Below, piece after piece: positions 11,870 to 19,554 of a stretch of DNA of 31,471 nucleotides. Position 1 is the stretch's first letter. The number at the start of each line of letters is the position of its first letter. The notes below the pieces were generated by a model. That model saw only the letters and a list, made by a program, of their open reading frames with translations, did no database searches and was not told where the DNA came from. Origin of the DNA: a virus; the IMG/VR virus record IMGVR_UViG_3300025098_000181, positions 1 through 31,471 of that record; one strand, 5' to 3'. The position numbers were made by a program, and so were the translations under genes.

Positions 11870-12705
11870 TTCCAATATACATTCCTAGCTTCAACAGGGC
11901 CGAAAGCATAAAAACGCACTATTGGCTCGAAGCAAGCAATATCGATTATAAAATACTGTTACACAGTAACGAATGCGCCGATGCTTATATCAAGGCAGGG
12001 CGAGTCGATAAAACTAAAATTATTGTGACGGGCGCTCCTTTCGGCGTCACTAATCATAGGAATTGGGTCGTTGATAATTTAGCTAAACGCGGAGAATGGT
12101 ATGTTTCTTTAGATGACAATATTCAATCTATGAAGCGTGTCGTTGACGAGCATTACGACAAAAAAAAACTCGAAGTGGATGACCCTGAAATAAACCAAGC
12201 AACCTTCGCCCAACAAATAGAAGCATCTGAATACATCTCATTGCTGCAAAAAGACATCGCAGTAGCTGATGCAATACGCGCAGAATATATTGGCTATGCT
12301 ACTGTCGATAATTATTATTTTAATAGCAAAAAATACAAGGCTGTCGGTTACGTCATAAGCAAAGCGTGTGCCATAAAGTTTGCTGGACTTCGATATGACA
12401 CCGCATTAGAAGCTATGGAAGATTTTGGCTACTGCGCATCACAGCTTGTAAAAAATAATTGCGTGCTCATCAACTCATGGATTAAACCAATCGCGGGGCA
12501 CTATGAAATAGGCGGCATTGGTACCTATGAGCGAAGACTTCCTCGCAAAATCATTGATTGCAAATACTTGATGTCGAAATACCCTGAGTTGTTCCGACAC
12601 AAAGTAAAAAAAGGCTGCCACCCAGAGGCAGAGTTGCAGTTCAGGTTCAACAACCCAAAACAAATTATCGAATGGAAGCGCAAGCACAACATTACGAATG
12701 ATTGA
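11866..12705 (+). CDS. Glycosyltransferase, TET-associated (TAGT) type
   Basis: A 279-residue GT-A-fold enzyme: IPIYIPSFNRAES at the N-terminus (donor-binding strand), GVTNHRNWVVDN at 60-71, and the metal/nucleotide-sugar motif SLDDN at 81-85. The C-terminal half is acceptor-side and basic. The fold, the length and the direct pairing with a TET/JBP gene match the TET-associated glycosyltransferases predicted to attach a sugar to oxidised pyrimidines in phage DNA. It overlaps the ParB-like gene by 4 bases and the dioxygenase by 8. Sugar and exact acceptor cannot be read from sequence. Confidence 0.75.
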   Translation: MIPIYIPSFNRAESIKTHYWLEASNIDYKILLHSNECADAYIKAGRVDKTKIIVTGAPFGVTNHRNWVVDNLAKRGEWYVSLDDNIQSMKRVVDEHYDKKKLEVDDPEINQATFAQQIEASEYISLLQKDIAVADAIRAEYIGYATVDNYYFNSKKYKAVGYVISKACAIKFAGLRYDTALEAMEDFGYCASQLVKNNCVLINSWIKPIAGHYEIGGIGTYERRLPRKIIDCKYLMSKYPELFRHKVKKGCHPEAELQFRFNNPKQIIEWKRKHNITND

Positions 12706-13534
12706 GCTACAGTTACAACAAGTTTCACATGAGCGGCGTAACGGTTCGCAATGCGAATACATAAAGCCAAATGTAACTGAATCATGCCTATTGAAAGATG
12801 GCTCAGAAATCGTCGGCGTGTATTTATCTGACGTGAAACGCCATGATGAAAAACTTGTCAAAATTATGAGCGTAGCAAATGCTGAGTTTCGCTCAGAAAG
12901 AGTGCCCAAAACACTCATGGAGCGCGCAGATGTCTTACAAGCAATTAAAGCAGGAATGAGCAGGGCTGAAGCGCAAAGAATTGGAACGGCGCAATACAGC
13001 ACTATTCTCGGTAGCGTCCCACCGAATCCTGTCATGAGGCGCAATTATAGAAACCGCAGTAGCGTCCATTTGAAGAAAAATGCGAAAACATTTGTCAAAG
13101 CTATGCTCATGGCGACAGAGCGCCTAGACGCGCTGATGGCTGAATATTTACCAAGTTTGCATGATGAGCACGTAAAAGCGATTGCAGAAATAGATGAGCA
13201 ATGGCGTTTCGGTAGATTATTCACCAGCAGCATCAGCAATTTTAATATCGCTGCGCCATTTCACCGCGATAGGGCAAACGTCAGGCAAACCCTCAATGCA
13301 ATCTACACTATGCGGGAAAACTCAGTCGGCGGCTGTCTGTATGTTCCCGACTATGATGCTTGTTTTGAGATGCCTTCGCACAGCCTTTTGTTTTATCCAG
13401 CTTGGCGCAACACACACGCAGTCACACCAATACAAACCACACACGATAGCGGTTATCGCAATTCGTTGGTTTGGTACGCACTACAGGCTTTTGTAGGGGA
13501 TGAGCATGACAACGAAAAAAGGCGGCAGGCCTAA
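12698..13534 (+). CDS. TET/JBP-type 2-oxoglutarate/Fe(II) dioxygenase
   Basis: A 278-residue enzyme. The double-stranded beta-helix core spans ~180-262. The iron-binding HxD is H189-R190-D191 (APFHRDRANV), the distal histidine is H240 (NTHAVTP), and R254 in GYRNSLVWYA is placed to bind 2-oxoglutarate. GGCLYVP between them is also typical of TET/JBP. It would oxidise the 5-methyl of 5-methylcytosine, or of thymine as JBP does, making a hydroxymethyl acceptor for the neighbouring glycosyltransferase. The N-terminal ~120 residues contain a basic stretch (PVMRRNYRNRSSVHLKKN). It overlaps the terminase small subunit gene by 29 bases. Confidence 0.8.
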   Translation: MIELQLQQVSHERRNGSQCEYIKPNVTESCLLKDGSEIVGVYLSDVKRHDEKLVKIMSVANAEFRSERVPKTLMERADVLQAIKAGMSRAEAQRIGTAQYSTILGSVPPNPVMRRNYRNRSSVHLKKNAKTFVKAMLMATERLDALMAEYLPSLHDEHVKAIAEIDEQWRFGRLFTSSISNFNIAAPFHRDRANVRQTLNAIYTMRENSVGGCLYVPDYDACFEMPSHSLLFYPAWRNTHAVTPIQTTHDSGYRNSLVWYALQAFVGDEHDNEKRRQA

Positions 13535-13877
13535 AACTGAATTAGAGGACGGCCAAATTCGTGAAATCGAAACGCTGGCGGCTGTTTTAAACCAAGACCA
13601 AATTGCAGATTATTTAGCAATCCCCGCGCGCACTTTGCGAGCCATCATCAGTCGGGATGAAAATGTTTCTGCCGCCTATAAAAGAGGCAGAGCCAAAGCG
13701 ATTGGCCGGGTCAGTCAAAGCCTGTTGAGGAGCGCCACTGAAGGTAATACGACAGCCCAAATTTTTTACTTGAAAACACAAGCTGGCTGGAAGGAAACTG
13801 CGCCAGAGCCGCAGGATTTGCCGCCTGTTGTAATCAATTTGACTACTGATAATGAATCTAACAAAGCCGCAAAGTGA
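13506..13877 (+). CDS. terS: Terminase small subunit
   Basis: A 123-residue protein from ATG 13506 (AGGGG 6 bases upstream; an ATG at 13500 is also in frame). It begins TTKKGGRPKTEL, then an HTH (DQIADYLAIPARTLRAII) and a helical oligomerisation region (AYKRGRAKAIGRVSQSLLRSA..GN..AQIFYLKTQAGWKE) typical of small terminases. It binds the packaging site and delivers DNA to TerL. It overlaps the dioxygenase gene upstream and TerL downstream (26 bases), so modification and packaging are translated as one chain. Confidence 0.8.
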   Translation: MTTKKGGRPKTELEDGQIREIETLAAVLNQDQIADYLAIPARTLRAIISRDENVSAAYKRGRAKAIGRVSQSLLRSATEGNTTAQIFYLKTQAGWKETAPEPQDLPPVVINLTTDNESNKAAK

Positions 13878-15063
13878 AATTTTTCGTGACGCGAGTCGAT
13901 TTCGCGTTGTGGTTGCTGGCAGGCGTTTTGGGAAAACATTCCTCAGCACAGCAGAGCTGCTTAATAATGCGCTGATGGGGCATAGGCGTAATGTTTGGTA
14001 TGTCGCGCCTACTTACAAAGCTGCTAAAGAAATCGCCTGGGATATGCTTATCAAGCAAATTCCTAAAGAGTATATCCAGCGAACCAACGAATCAGCTCTG
14101 AGTATTACACTGATAAATGAATCAATGATTGCGCTCAAAGGCGCAGAAAAGCCTGATAACTTACGTGGCCGCTCACTCGACTTTGTTGTCCTCGATGAGT
14201 TTGCTGACATGCGTAAGGAGGCGTGGTTTGAGGTCATTAGGCCCTCATTGAGCGATAGAGTTGGCTCTGCGGTTTTTATAGGCACGCCGAAAGGACGCAA
14301 TCACTTTTATGACTTGTATGGGAAAGGATTAGATGGAGATGAAGGGTGGAGTTCGCATCAATACACAACGATTGAAGGCGGCAATGTGCCACCGTCAGAA
14401 ATTGAGTCAGCTAAAGCCGACTTGGACGAACGAACTTTCCAGCAAGAATACCAAGCCGAATTCGTCAACTACAGCGGCATTATCTACTACGGATTCAAGC
14501 GGGAGCAATCAGTAAAACGGCACGACGGCGAACGCTCAATGATACACGTAGGCATGGACTTCAACCTCGACCCAATGAGTGCCGTGCTGATGACACGCAA
14601 GGGTGACACGCTCCATGTATTCGATGAAATCGTCATGTTTGGTAGCAACACTGATGAGATGGTTGCAGAGCTTCGCGAACGCTACGGAAATGGTACAATA
14701 GTGATATATCCTGACCCTGCTTCTCGTCAACGTAAGACAAGCGCAGGTGGAAGGACAGACTTGTCCATATTGCAAAACGCGGGTTTCGAGGTACGCGTCC
14801 GAAACTCACATGCGGCAGTAAGGGACAGGATAAACGCGGTAAATAGTCGGCTACTGTCTAATGACGGCGTCCGACGTTTATACGTTGACCCTAAGTGCAA
14901 AAAGGTGATTGAGTCATTGGAACGCCACACCTACAAAGAGGGTACAAGCCAGCCTGAGAAAGACGGCTTTGACCACATGAACGATGCACTTGGCTATGCG
15001 GTGGAGTATCTATTCCCAATTAGAAAGGCGAACGCGCCGCAATCCCCGCAGAGGTGGACGTAA
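13852..15063 (+). CDS. terL: Terminase large subunit
   Basis: A 403-residue packaging motor and nuclease. Walker A is GRRFGKT at 23-29, Walker B VVLDE at 112-116, and the coupling motif GTPKG at 144-148. The C-terminal RNase H-like nuclease shows its acidic residues at D236 (GMDFN), D288 (YPDPA) and D374/D378 (GFDHMND). It is slightly short but complete. ATG 13852 has no good Shine-Dalgarno and depends on coupling with terS. The stop TAA directly precedes the portal ATG. Cos versus headful packaging cannot be decided here. Confidence 0.93.
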   Translation: MNLTKPQSEIFRDASRFRVVVAGRRFGKTFLSTAELLNNALMGHRRNVWYVAPTYKAAKEIAWDMLIKQIPKEYIQRTNESALSITLINESMIALKGAEKPDNLRGRSLDFVVLDEFADMRKEAWFEVIRPSLSDRVGSAVFIGTPKGRNHFYDLYGKGLDGDEGWSSHQYTTIEGGNVPPSEIESAKADLDERTFQQEYQAEFVNYSGIIYYGFKREQSVKRHDGERSMIHVGMDFNLDPMSAVLMTRKGDTLHVFDEIVMFGSNTDEMVAELRERYGNGTIVIYPDPASRQRKTSAGGRTDLSILQNAGFEVRVRNSHAAVRDRINAVNSRLLSNDGVRRLYVDPKCKKVIESLERHTYKEGTSQPEKDGFDHMNDALGYAVEYLFPIRKANAPQSPQRWT

Positions 15064-16458
15064 ATGTATTACGAAGATATCGAGTACCAGCATCCCGATT
15101 ATGAAAACAACGTAGACCGATGGGAGTTCTATCTGCGTAGTTACATGGGCGGGCAAGACTATCGCGATGGCTCGTATCTGACCAGCTACCTCAACGAAGA
15201 CAAGAACGCCTATAACCGACGCCTGGCACTGACACCACTAGACAACCATTGCCGTAACGTCGTTCACGTCTACAGCTCGTTTCTTTGGCGTGTACCGCCT
15301 ACGCGTAACTATCAGCAGATGGAAGGCAGTGCCGACCTTAATGCGTTTCTAAAGGACGCTAACCTCGACGGGCAGAGCTTTAACAGCTTCATGCGTGAGG
15401 CACAGATATGGTCGAGCGTGTACGGCCACGTTTGGATTATGCTCGATAAGCCACAGTCAACAGCAGGCACACGGGCAGAAGAACTAGCGCAAGAGATACG
15501 CCCCTATGTCACTTTGATTACGCCCGAGAACGTCTACGACTGGAAGTACGAGCGAATGCCTAGCGGTCGCCACGAGCTGACCTACATGAAAGTGCGCGAG
15601 TCTGTTAACCGCATTGACGGCACAACGACCGAAACGTATTTCCGTATCTGGACTCGAGAAACGATACAGCTTGTTCGCTACCACGGTGACGAGGCACAGG
15701 TGGTCGAGACTATCGACAACCCTATCGGCAAGATTCCCGCAGTGCATTTACCGTCTAACCGCTCAGTGGTACGTGGCATCGGCATCAGTGACATTAGCGA
15801 CGTGGCCTATATGCAACAGGCTATCTATCAGGAGCTGTCTGAGATTGAGCAGCTTATCCGCATCTCTAACCATCCTACACTGGTTAAAACCTACGACACC
15901 GACGCTAGTGCAGGTGCTGGCGCTGTAATCAATATCAGTGACGACATGGACGGCGCACTTAAGCCGTATCAGATGCAACCAAGCGGCGCTAACCTTGATG
16001 CTATTCGTGCCTCTATTACTGACAAGATTGACGCTATCAACCGCATGTCGCACATGGGCGCAGTACGCGGTACTGAGGCAATCACACAGTCAGGCGTGGC
16101 AATGCAAACAGAGTTTCAGATGCTTAACGCCAAGCTCTCTGAGAAGGCTGACATCTTAGAGCTAGCCGAGGAACAGTTGTGGCAGTTGTGGTGTACGTGG
16201 CAGGGGCATGACTTGCATGAAGTAGAGATAAGCTACCCTGACAGCTTTGACATTCGCGACTACGAATCCGAGTTGCGCTACCTGCAACAAGCTAAGGCGT
16301 CAGGCGTTCGCTCTTCTACATTCGCACAGGCTGTCGATAAGCAGATTGCAGACTTGTTGCTCGATGATGAAATGCTTGCACAGGCACACACTGAGATTGA
16401 GCAAGGACAGCAGGCACTTGGTGACTTCACGGCAGTAGCGCCAGCAGATGAACAGTGA
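15064..16458 (+). CDS. Portal protein
   Basis: A 464-residue protein immediately after TerL, in the standard position and size for a siphovirus portal. The N-terminal motifs (WEFYLRSYMGGQDY, LTSYLNED, ALTPLDNHCRNVVHVYSSFLWR) are typical of SPP1 gp6/DUF4055-like portals. The middle contains the stem and crown region. The C-terminal ~60 residues are helical and Gln/Glu-rich. It forms the dodecameric ring at one capsid vertex through which DNA is pumped. It overlaps the next gene by 11 bases. Confidence 0.88.
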   Translation: MYYEDIEYQHPDYENNVDRWEFYLRSYMGGQDYRDGSYLTSYLNEDKNAYNRRLALTPLDNHCRNVVHVYSSFLWRVPPTRNYQQMEGSADLNAFLKDANLDGQSFNSFMREAQIWSSVYGHVWIMLDKPQSTAGTRAEELAQEIRPYVTLITPENVYDWKYERMPSGRHELTYMKVRESVNRIDGTTTETYFRIWTRETIQLVRYHGDEAQVVETIDNPIGKIPAVHLPSNRSVVRGIGISDISDVAYMQQAIYQELSEIEQLIRISNHPTLVKTYDTDASAGAGAVINISDDMDGALKPYQMQPSGANLDAIRASITDKIDAINRMSHMGAVRGTEAITQSGVAMQTEFQMLNAKLSEKADILELAEEQLWQLWCTWQGHDLHEVEISYPDSFDIRDYESELRYLQQAKASGVRSSTFAQAVDKQIADLLLDDEMLAQAHTEIEQGQQALGDFTAVAPADEQ

Positions 16459-17188
16459 TGAGCTGATAGCAGGTCTGGGGGGCATCTCTGACCCGCACGA
16501 GCGTAGGCTGTCTCGTGCTATTGCTAACCTAGAGTTGAGGCTAACTGACTTACTTGCAGGCTTACCCTTACGTGATGGCGTACTGTTTGACCTAGACGCA
16601 GCCATTGCCTTACGCGCACAGCTAGACGGCATTGTTCGCACTGAGTTCTTAGAAGAAATAGACGCCATCATTAGGGAGTACCCTGACGCGGTAGAGCTGA
16701 CACAACAGTTCATGTCGCAGTTTGCAGACTTTCGTGTACCGCAGAGCGTTATCGGGCAACTGCAAAACTTTAGCTTTACAGGCCATGAGCAGCTAGCTAA
16801 TGACTTTGTTGAGGCGCTTTATCAGCAGGTGTACAACAACACACTTACAGGCACGCCATTCAGCGCCAGCCTTAACGAGCTGAACAGCCTGCTAGACTCA
16901 ACACTTGCCCGCCACTCTAAGACAATCTTGCACGATGCACTATTTGAGTTCAGTGCGTCAGTAGCGTCGGCCAGTGCAGCAGAGGCAGGCATTGAACGCT
17001 TTGTGTATGCGGGTGATATTATTGATTCAACGCGCGACTTCTGTGAGAGGCACGTTGACAAGGAATACAGCATCGACGAAATACGAGAAATTTGGGCGGA
17101 GAGCTGGGCAGGTAAGAAGCCAGGCGACCCGTTTAGAGTTAGAGGCGGTTACAACTGTCGGCACTATTGGGTGCCTGTCGTAGACTAG
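16448..17188 (+). CDS. MuF-like head morphogenesis (minor capsid) protein
   Basis: A 246-residue protein. The N-terminal two-thirds are helical. The C-terminal MuF domain (residues ~185-246) shows DSTRDFCERHVDKEYS and the closing motif RVRGGYNCRHYW with paired Cys/His residues. Mu gpF/SPP1 gp7-like proteins bind the portal, enter the procapsid and can affect DNA ejection. Location directly after the portal is standard. No C-terminal toxin extension is present. Confidence 0.83.
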   Translation: MNSDELIAGLGGISDPHERRLSRAIANLELRLTDLLAGLPLRDGVLFDLDAAIALRAQLDGIVRTEFLEEIDAIIREYPDAVELTQQFMSQFADFRVPQSVIGQLQNFSFTGHEQLANDFVEALYQQVYNNTLTGTPFSASLNELNSLLDSTLARHSKTILHDALFEFSASVASASAAEAGIERFVYAGDIIDSTRDFCERHVDKEYSIDEIREIWAESWAGKKPGDPFRVRGGYNCRHYWVPVVD

Positions 17189-17197
17189 GAGGAACGT

Positions 17198-17248
17198 ATG
17201 CCGTACCACAAGAAAGACAAGCGTAAGAAAAAGCGTAAGTCACGCTAA
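17198..17248 (+). CDS. 16-residue highly basic micro-protein
   Basis: ATG 17198 to TAA 17248 encodes MPYHKKDKRKKKRKSR, 16 residues of which 10 are Lys/Arg. It is preceded by a near-perfect Shine-Dalgarno (AGGAGG, 7 bases before ATG), among the strongest in the window, which argues for real translation. It sits between the MuF-like and scaffold genes. The charge suggests binding to DNA, to capsid inner surfaces or to RNA. Confidence 0.6.
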   Translation: MPYHKKDKRKKKRKSR

Positions 17249-17250
17249 TT

Positions 17251-17259
17251 TGATACAAT
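17251..17259 (+). promoter_or_regulatory. Extended -10 promoter for scaffold and capsid genes
   Basis: TGATACAAT (TG-n-TACAAT, one mismatch to consensus), start expected near 17266. The 5' end of the RNA would contain CTC-GAAA-GAG (17268-17277), a 3-bp stem with a GNRA tetraloop, partly covering the AGAGG of the 17288 gene. Confidence 0.5.
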
Positions 17260-17287
17260 TAACCCTACTCGAAAGAGGATTCGTAAC

Positions 17288-17956
17288 ATGAGCGATGAAA
17301 TCATGGCTGACGCGGTAACTGAAGCCGCAGTGGAAACACCCGAAGTTCAGGAAACTAAGACGTTTACGCAAGAGGAACTCGACCGAATAGTGGCCGACCG
17401 TGTTGCCCGTACCAAACGGCAATATGATAAGCGACTAGATGGTATCGACCTTGACGAAGCCCGACAGCTTTTACAACGTCAGCAAGAAGCTGAAATTGAG
17501 AAGCAGAAGGAACGCGGAGAGTTTGAGTCGATTCTAAAGCAGACCGTCGAAAAGAAAGACCAAGAGATTAGGACGTACAAGCAACGTCTCGAAAGCCAAT
17601 TAGTCGATGGTGCTTTGCTATCGGCGGCGAGTAGGAACAACGCAGTATCGGCAGAGCAGGTTGTGCAGTTAGTACGTGGTGCGGTTCGGCTGTCTGAAGA
17701 CGGCACAGCAGAGGTTGTAGACTCGAACGGCACACCACGATACAACGACAAAGGCGACCCCGTAAGCGTTGATGAGCTTGTTGGTGATTTCTTGACTACA
17801 AACCCGCACTTCGTAAAGGCGTCAGTTGGTGGCGCTGGCTCGCAAGGAGCGGTAGGTGGTTCCACGTCGAAACCTATGTCGGCGGCTGAAATGGAAGCTA
17901 ACTGGGAAAACGGAGGCAGAGAAGCCTACCGTGCCATGATGTTAGCAAATAAATAA
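17288..17956 (+). CDS. Capsid scaffold protein
   Basis: A 222-residue acidic protein. It has a long charged coiled-coil region (residues ~25-105, rich in Glu, Gln, Lys and Arg) preceded by TFTQEELDRIVADRVARTKRQ, the signature of DUF4355-like scaffolds. The C-terminus is flexible and Gly-rich and ends in a short helix that probably contacts the coat protein. It lies directly upstream of the major capsid gene. No protease is encoded nearby, so the scaffold is presumably released intact or cut by another factor. Confidence 0.82.
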   Translation: MSDEIMADAVTEAAVETPEVQETKTFTQEELDRIVADRVARTKRQYDKRLDGIDLDEARQLLQRQQEAEIEKQKERGEFESILKQTVEKKDQEIRTYKQRLESQLVDGALLSAASRNNAVSAEQVVQLVRGAVRLSEDGTAEVVDSNGTPRYNDKGDPVSVDELVGDFLTTNPHFVKASVGGAGSQGAVGGSTSKPMSAAEMEANWENGGREAYRAMMLANK

Positions 17957-17981
17957 CCGCTTACTTTAGGAGATTTCACTT

Positions 17982-18815
17982 ATGGCGGCTTCAACTAGTT
18001 CAACACTCGACGACCTGTTTGCAAATATCATCATGCAGGCTCGTTTCACTGCCGAAGAGCAATCGCTCATGGCTGGCCTTATCACTCGTTACGACATCGG
18101 TAATGTTGCTGGTACTACTATCCAAGTACCTAAGTACCCATCCGTTGCGGCGGCTGACCTGACTGAAGGCACTGATATGTCTTCAAGCACTGTTAGCACC
18201 TCTGGCGTTACTGTTACTGTCGGCGAAGTTGGTGCGCAAGTCGTATTGACTGACGTTGCAGCAATGGGCGCTGGTAATCCTGCACAGGAGCTAGGCACTG
18301 TATTGGGTAACGCAATCGCTACTAAGATGGACCAAGACATCATCGCTTTGTTTGATGGTCTTTCTGCATCTTTGGGAGCGGCTGCACAAGAGATTACTGC
18401 GGCTGACGTATTCAAGGCTGCGGCTACTCTACGCAATGCAAAGGCGCCTGGTCAGTACGTAGCGGTCTTGCACCCCTACCACGCTTACCAGTTGGCGGCT
18501 AACCTGACCAACACATTTGCTAACCCCAACGGTGGCGACATCCAGAACGAAGCAATGCGCTCTGGCTTTGTTGGCTCATTGGCAGGTATTGACGTATACC
18601 AGTCAGCTAACATCACTGTTGACGGTAACGGCGACGCTAAGGGTGCGGTCTTTGCTCCAGAAGCAATGTGTATTGCTATGAAGCGTGACTTCAACCTTGA
18701 GACTCAGCGCGACGCATCACTCCGTGCCTTCGAGCTTAATGCTACTGCCGTTTACGGTGTTGGTGAGCTTGATGACAGCTACGGTGTTGAGATGTTCTTC
18801 GACGCTACTCTCTAA
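17982..18815 (+). CDS. Major capsid protein
   Basis: A 277-residue protein, position and size typical of HK97-fold coat proteins, with a strong Shine-Dalgarno (AGGAG) and a strong terminator behind it. It begins AASTSSTLDDLFANIIMQAR, followed by IQVPKYPS, VVLTDVAA and a conserved C-terminal region FELNATAVYGVGELDDSYGVEMFFDATL. The Ala/Gly/Thr-rich E-loop and A-domain order fits small marine siphophage coats. It lacks a long N-terminal delta domain, consistent with the separate scaffold. Confidence 0.88.
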   Translation: MAASTSSTLDDLFANIIMQARFTAEEQSLMAGLITRYDIGNVAGTTIQVPKYPSVAAADLTEGTDMSSSTVSTSGVTVTVGEVGAQVVLTDVAAMGAGNPAQELGTVLGNAIATKMDQDIIALFDGLSASLGAAAQEITAADVFKAAATLRNAKAPGQYVAVLHPYHAYQLAANLTNTFANPNGGDIQNEAMRSGFVGSLAGIDVYQSANITVDGNGDAKGAVFAPEAMCIAMKRDFNLETQRDASLRAFELNATAVYGVGELDDSYGVEMFFDATL

Positions 18816-18822
18816 GACGTAC

Positions 18823-18843
18823 ACGCCCCTTCGGGGGCGTTTT
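18823..18843 (+). terminator. Terminator after the major capsid gene
   Basis: ACGCCCC / GGGGCGT, 7-bp stem with a TTCG tetraloop (18830-18833), ending in a short T-run. It likely lowers the level of downstream messages relative to capsid. Confidence 0.8.
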
Positions 18844-18857
18844 ACTCTGAGGATTTT

Positions 18858-19136
18858 ATGGCAGTCAATTATCGTGGTGAAAGGTTTGAAGACTACAACG
18901 TGGCAAAGCGTACGCCACGGCACCCGTCTAAGTCTCACGCGGTTCTGGCTCGCTACAAAGGCGTTATCAAGTTAATTAGGTTTGGCGCTAAAGGCGCGAA
19001 GACTTACCCGCCAAAGGATGGTGAGTCTGCACGCGACAAGGCCATGCGAGCGGCTTGGTACGCACGACACGAAAAGAATCTACGTAACGCGACGCCATTA
19101 GATGCAGTCTATTGGGCCGCTAAAGTGAAGTGGTGA
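18858..19136 (+). CDS. Conserved small basic head-associated protein
   Basis: A 92-residue strongly basic protein: NYRGERFEDYN, then KRTPRHPSKSHAVLARYKG, a GAKGAKTYP turn, ESARDKAMRAAWYARHEKN and AVYWAAKVKW. This pattern (RGE.F..YN..K.TP.HPTKSH...A) is a widespread small phage protein next to capsid genes. It is possibly a head decoration or DNA-binding protein; its role is not established. It starts at ATG 18858 after GAGGA, just past the capsid terminator. Confidence 0.72.
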   Translation: MAVNYRGERFEDYNVAKRTPRHPSKSHAVLARYKGVIKLIRFGAKGAKTYPPKDGESARDKAMRAAWYARHEKNLRNATPLDAVYWAAKVKW

Positions 19137-19140
19137 TTAC

Positions 19141-19554
19141 ATGGCGTTTAGCACTGACGACGATTTAGAAGCAATTGTCCCTGACATTTTTGACCTTGGC
19201 ATTCTTGCCTTCACTGCTGAACATGCAAAGGCGCAGGCAGATGTTGAGCGCGAGATACGCAATCGCTGGTGGCACCGTAAGGGCATAGCGGGCGAAATGA
19301 ATAGTAGCTATCTGACAGATACGCAGTGGACACGCGCAAGCGCCTATCTCGTATTGTGGAAGTACGCATTGCCACAGCTTACTAACTGGGTAGACGACGA
19401 CCGCTTTTTACAGATGATTGATTTCTATAAAGCGCGTTACGGCGAGGAGCTAGACGCAGTTTTTCAGGACGGCGTTGAGTATGACGCAGATGACGACGGC
19501 ACTGTCACTGACAAGGAAAAGGAAAGCATTCCGCTTAACCGCCTAGACCGATGA
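19141..19554 (+). CDS. Head-tail connector (adaptor) with an EF-hand-like loop
   Basis: A 137-residue helical protein directly before the head-closure gene, the usual place for gp6/gp15-type adaptors that bind under the portal. The C-terminal YDADDDGTVTDKEKE (residues ~114-128) matches a D-x-D-x-D-G-x-V-x-x-x-E calcium-binding EF-hand/dockerin-type loop, which could stabilise the connector with Ca2+. It overlaps the next gene by 4 bases (ATGA). Confidence 0.72.
   Translation: MAFSTDDDLEAIVPDIFDLGILAFTAEHAKAQADVEREIRNRWWHRKGIAGEMNSSYLTDTQWTRASAYLVLWKYALPQLTNWVDDDRFLQMIDFYKARYGEELDAVFQDGVEYDADDDGTVTDKEKESIPLNRLDR

Noticed and set aside
12475-13044. Minus-strand ORF of 189 residues
   Set aside because: Antisense to the glycosyltransferase/dioxygenase junction; no recognisable motif and no start signals.
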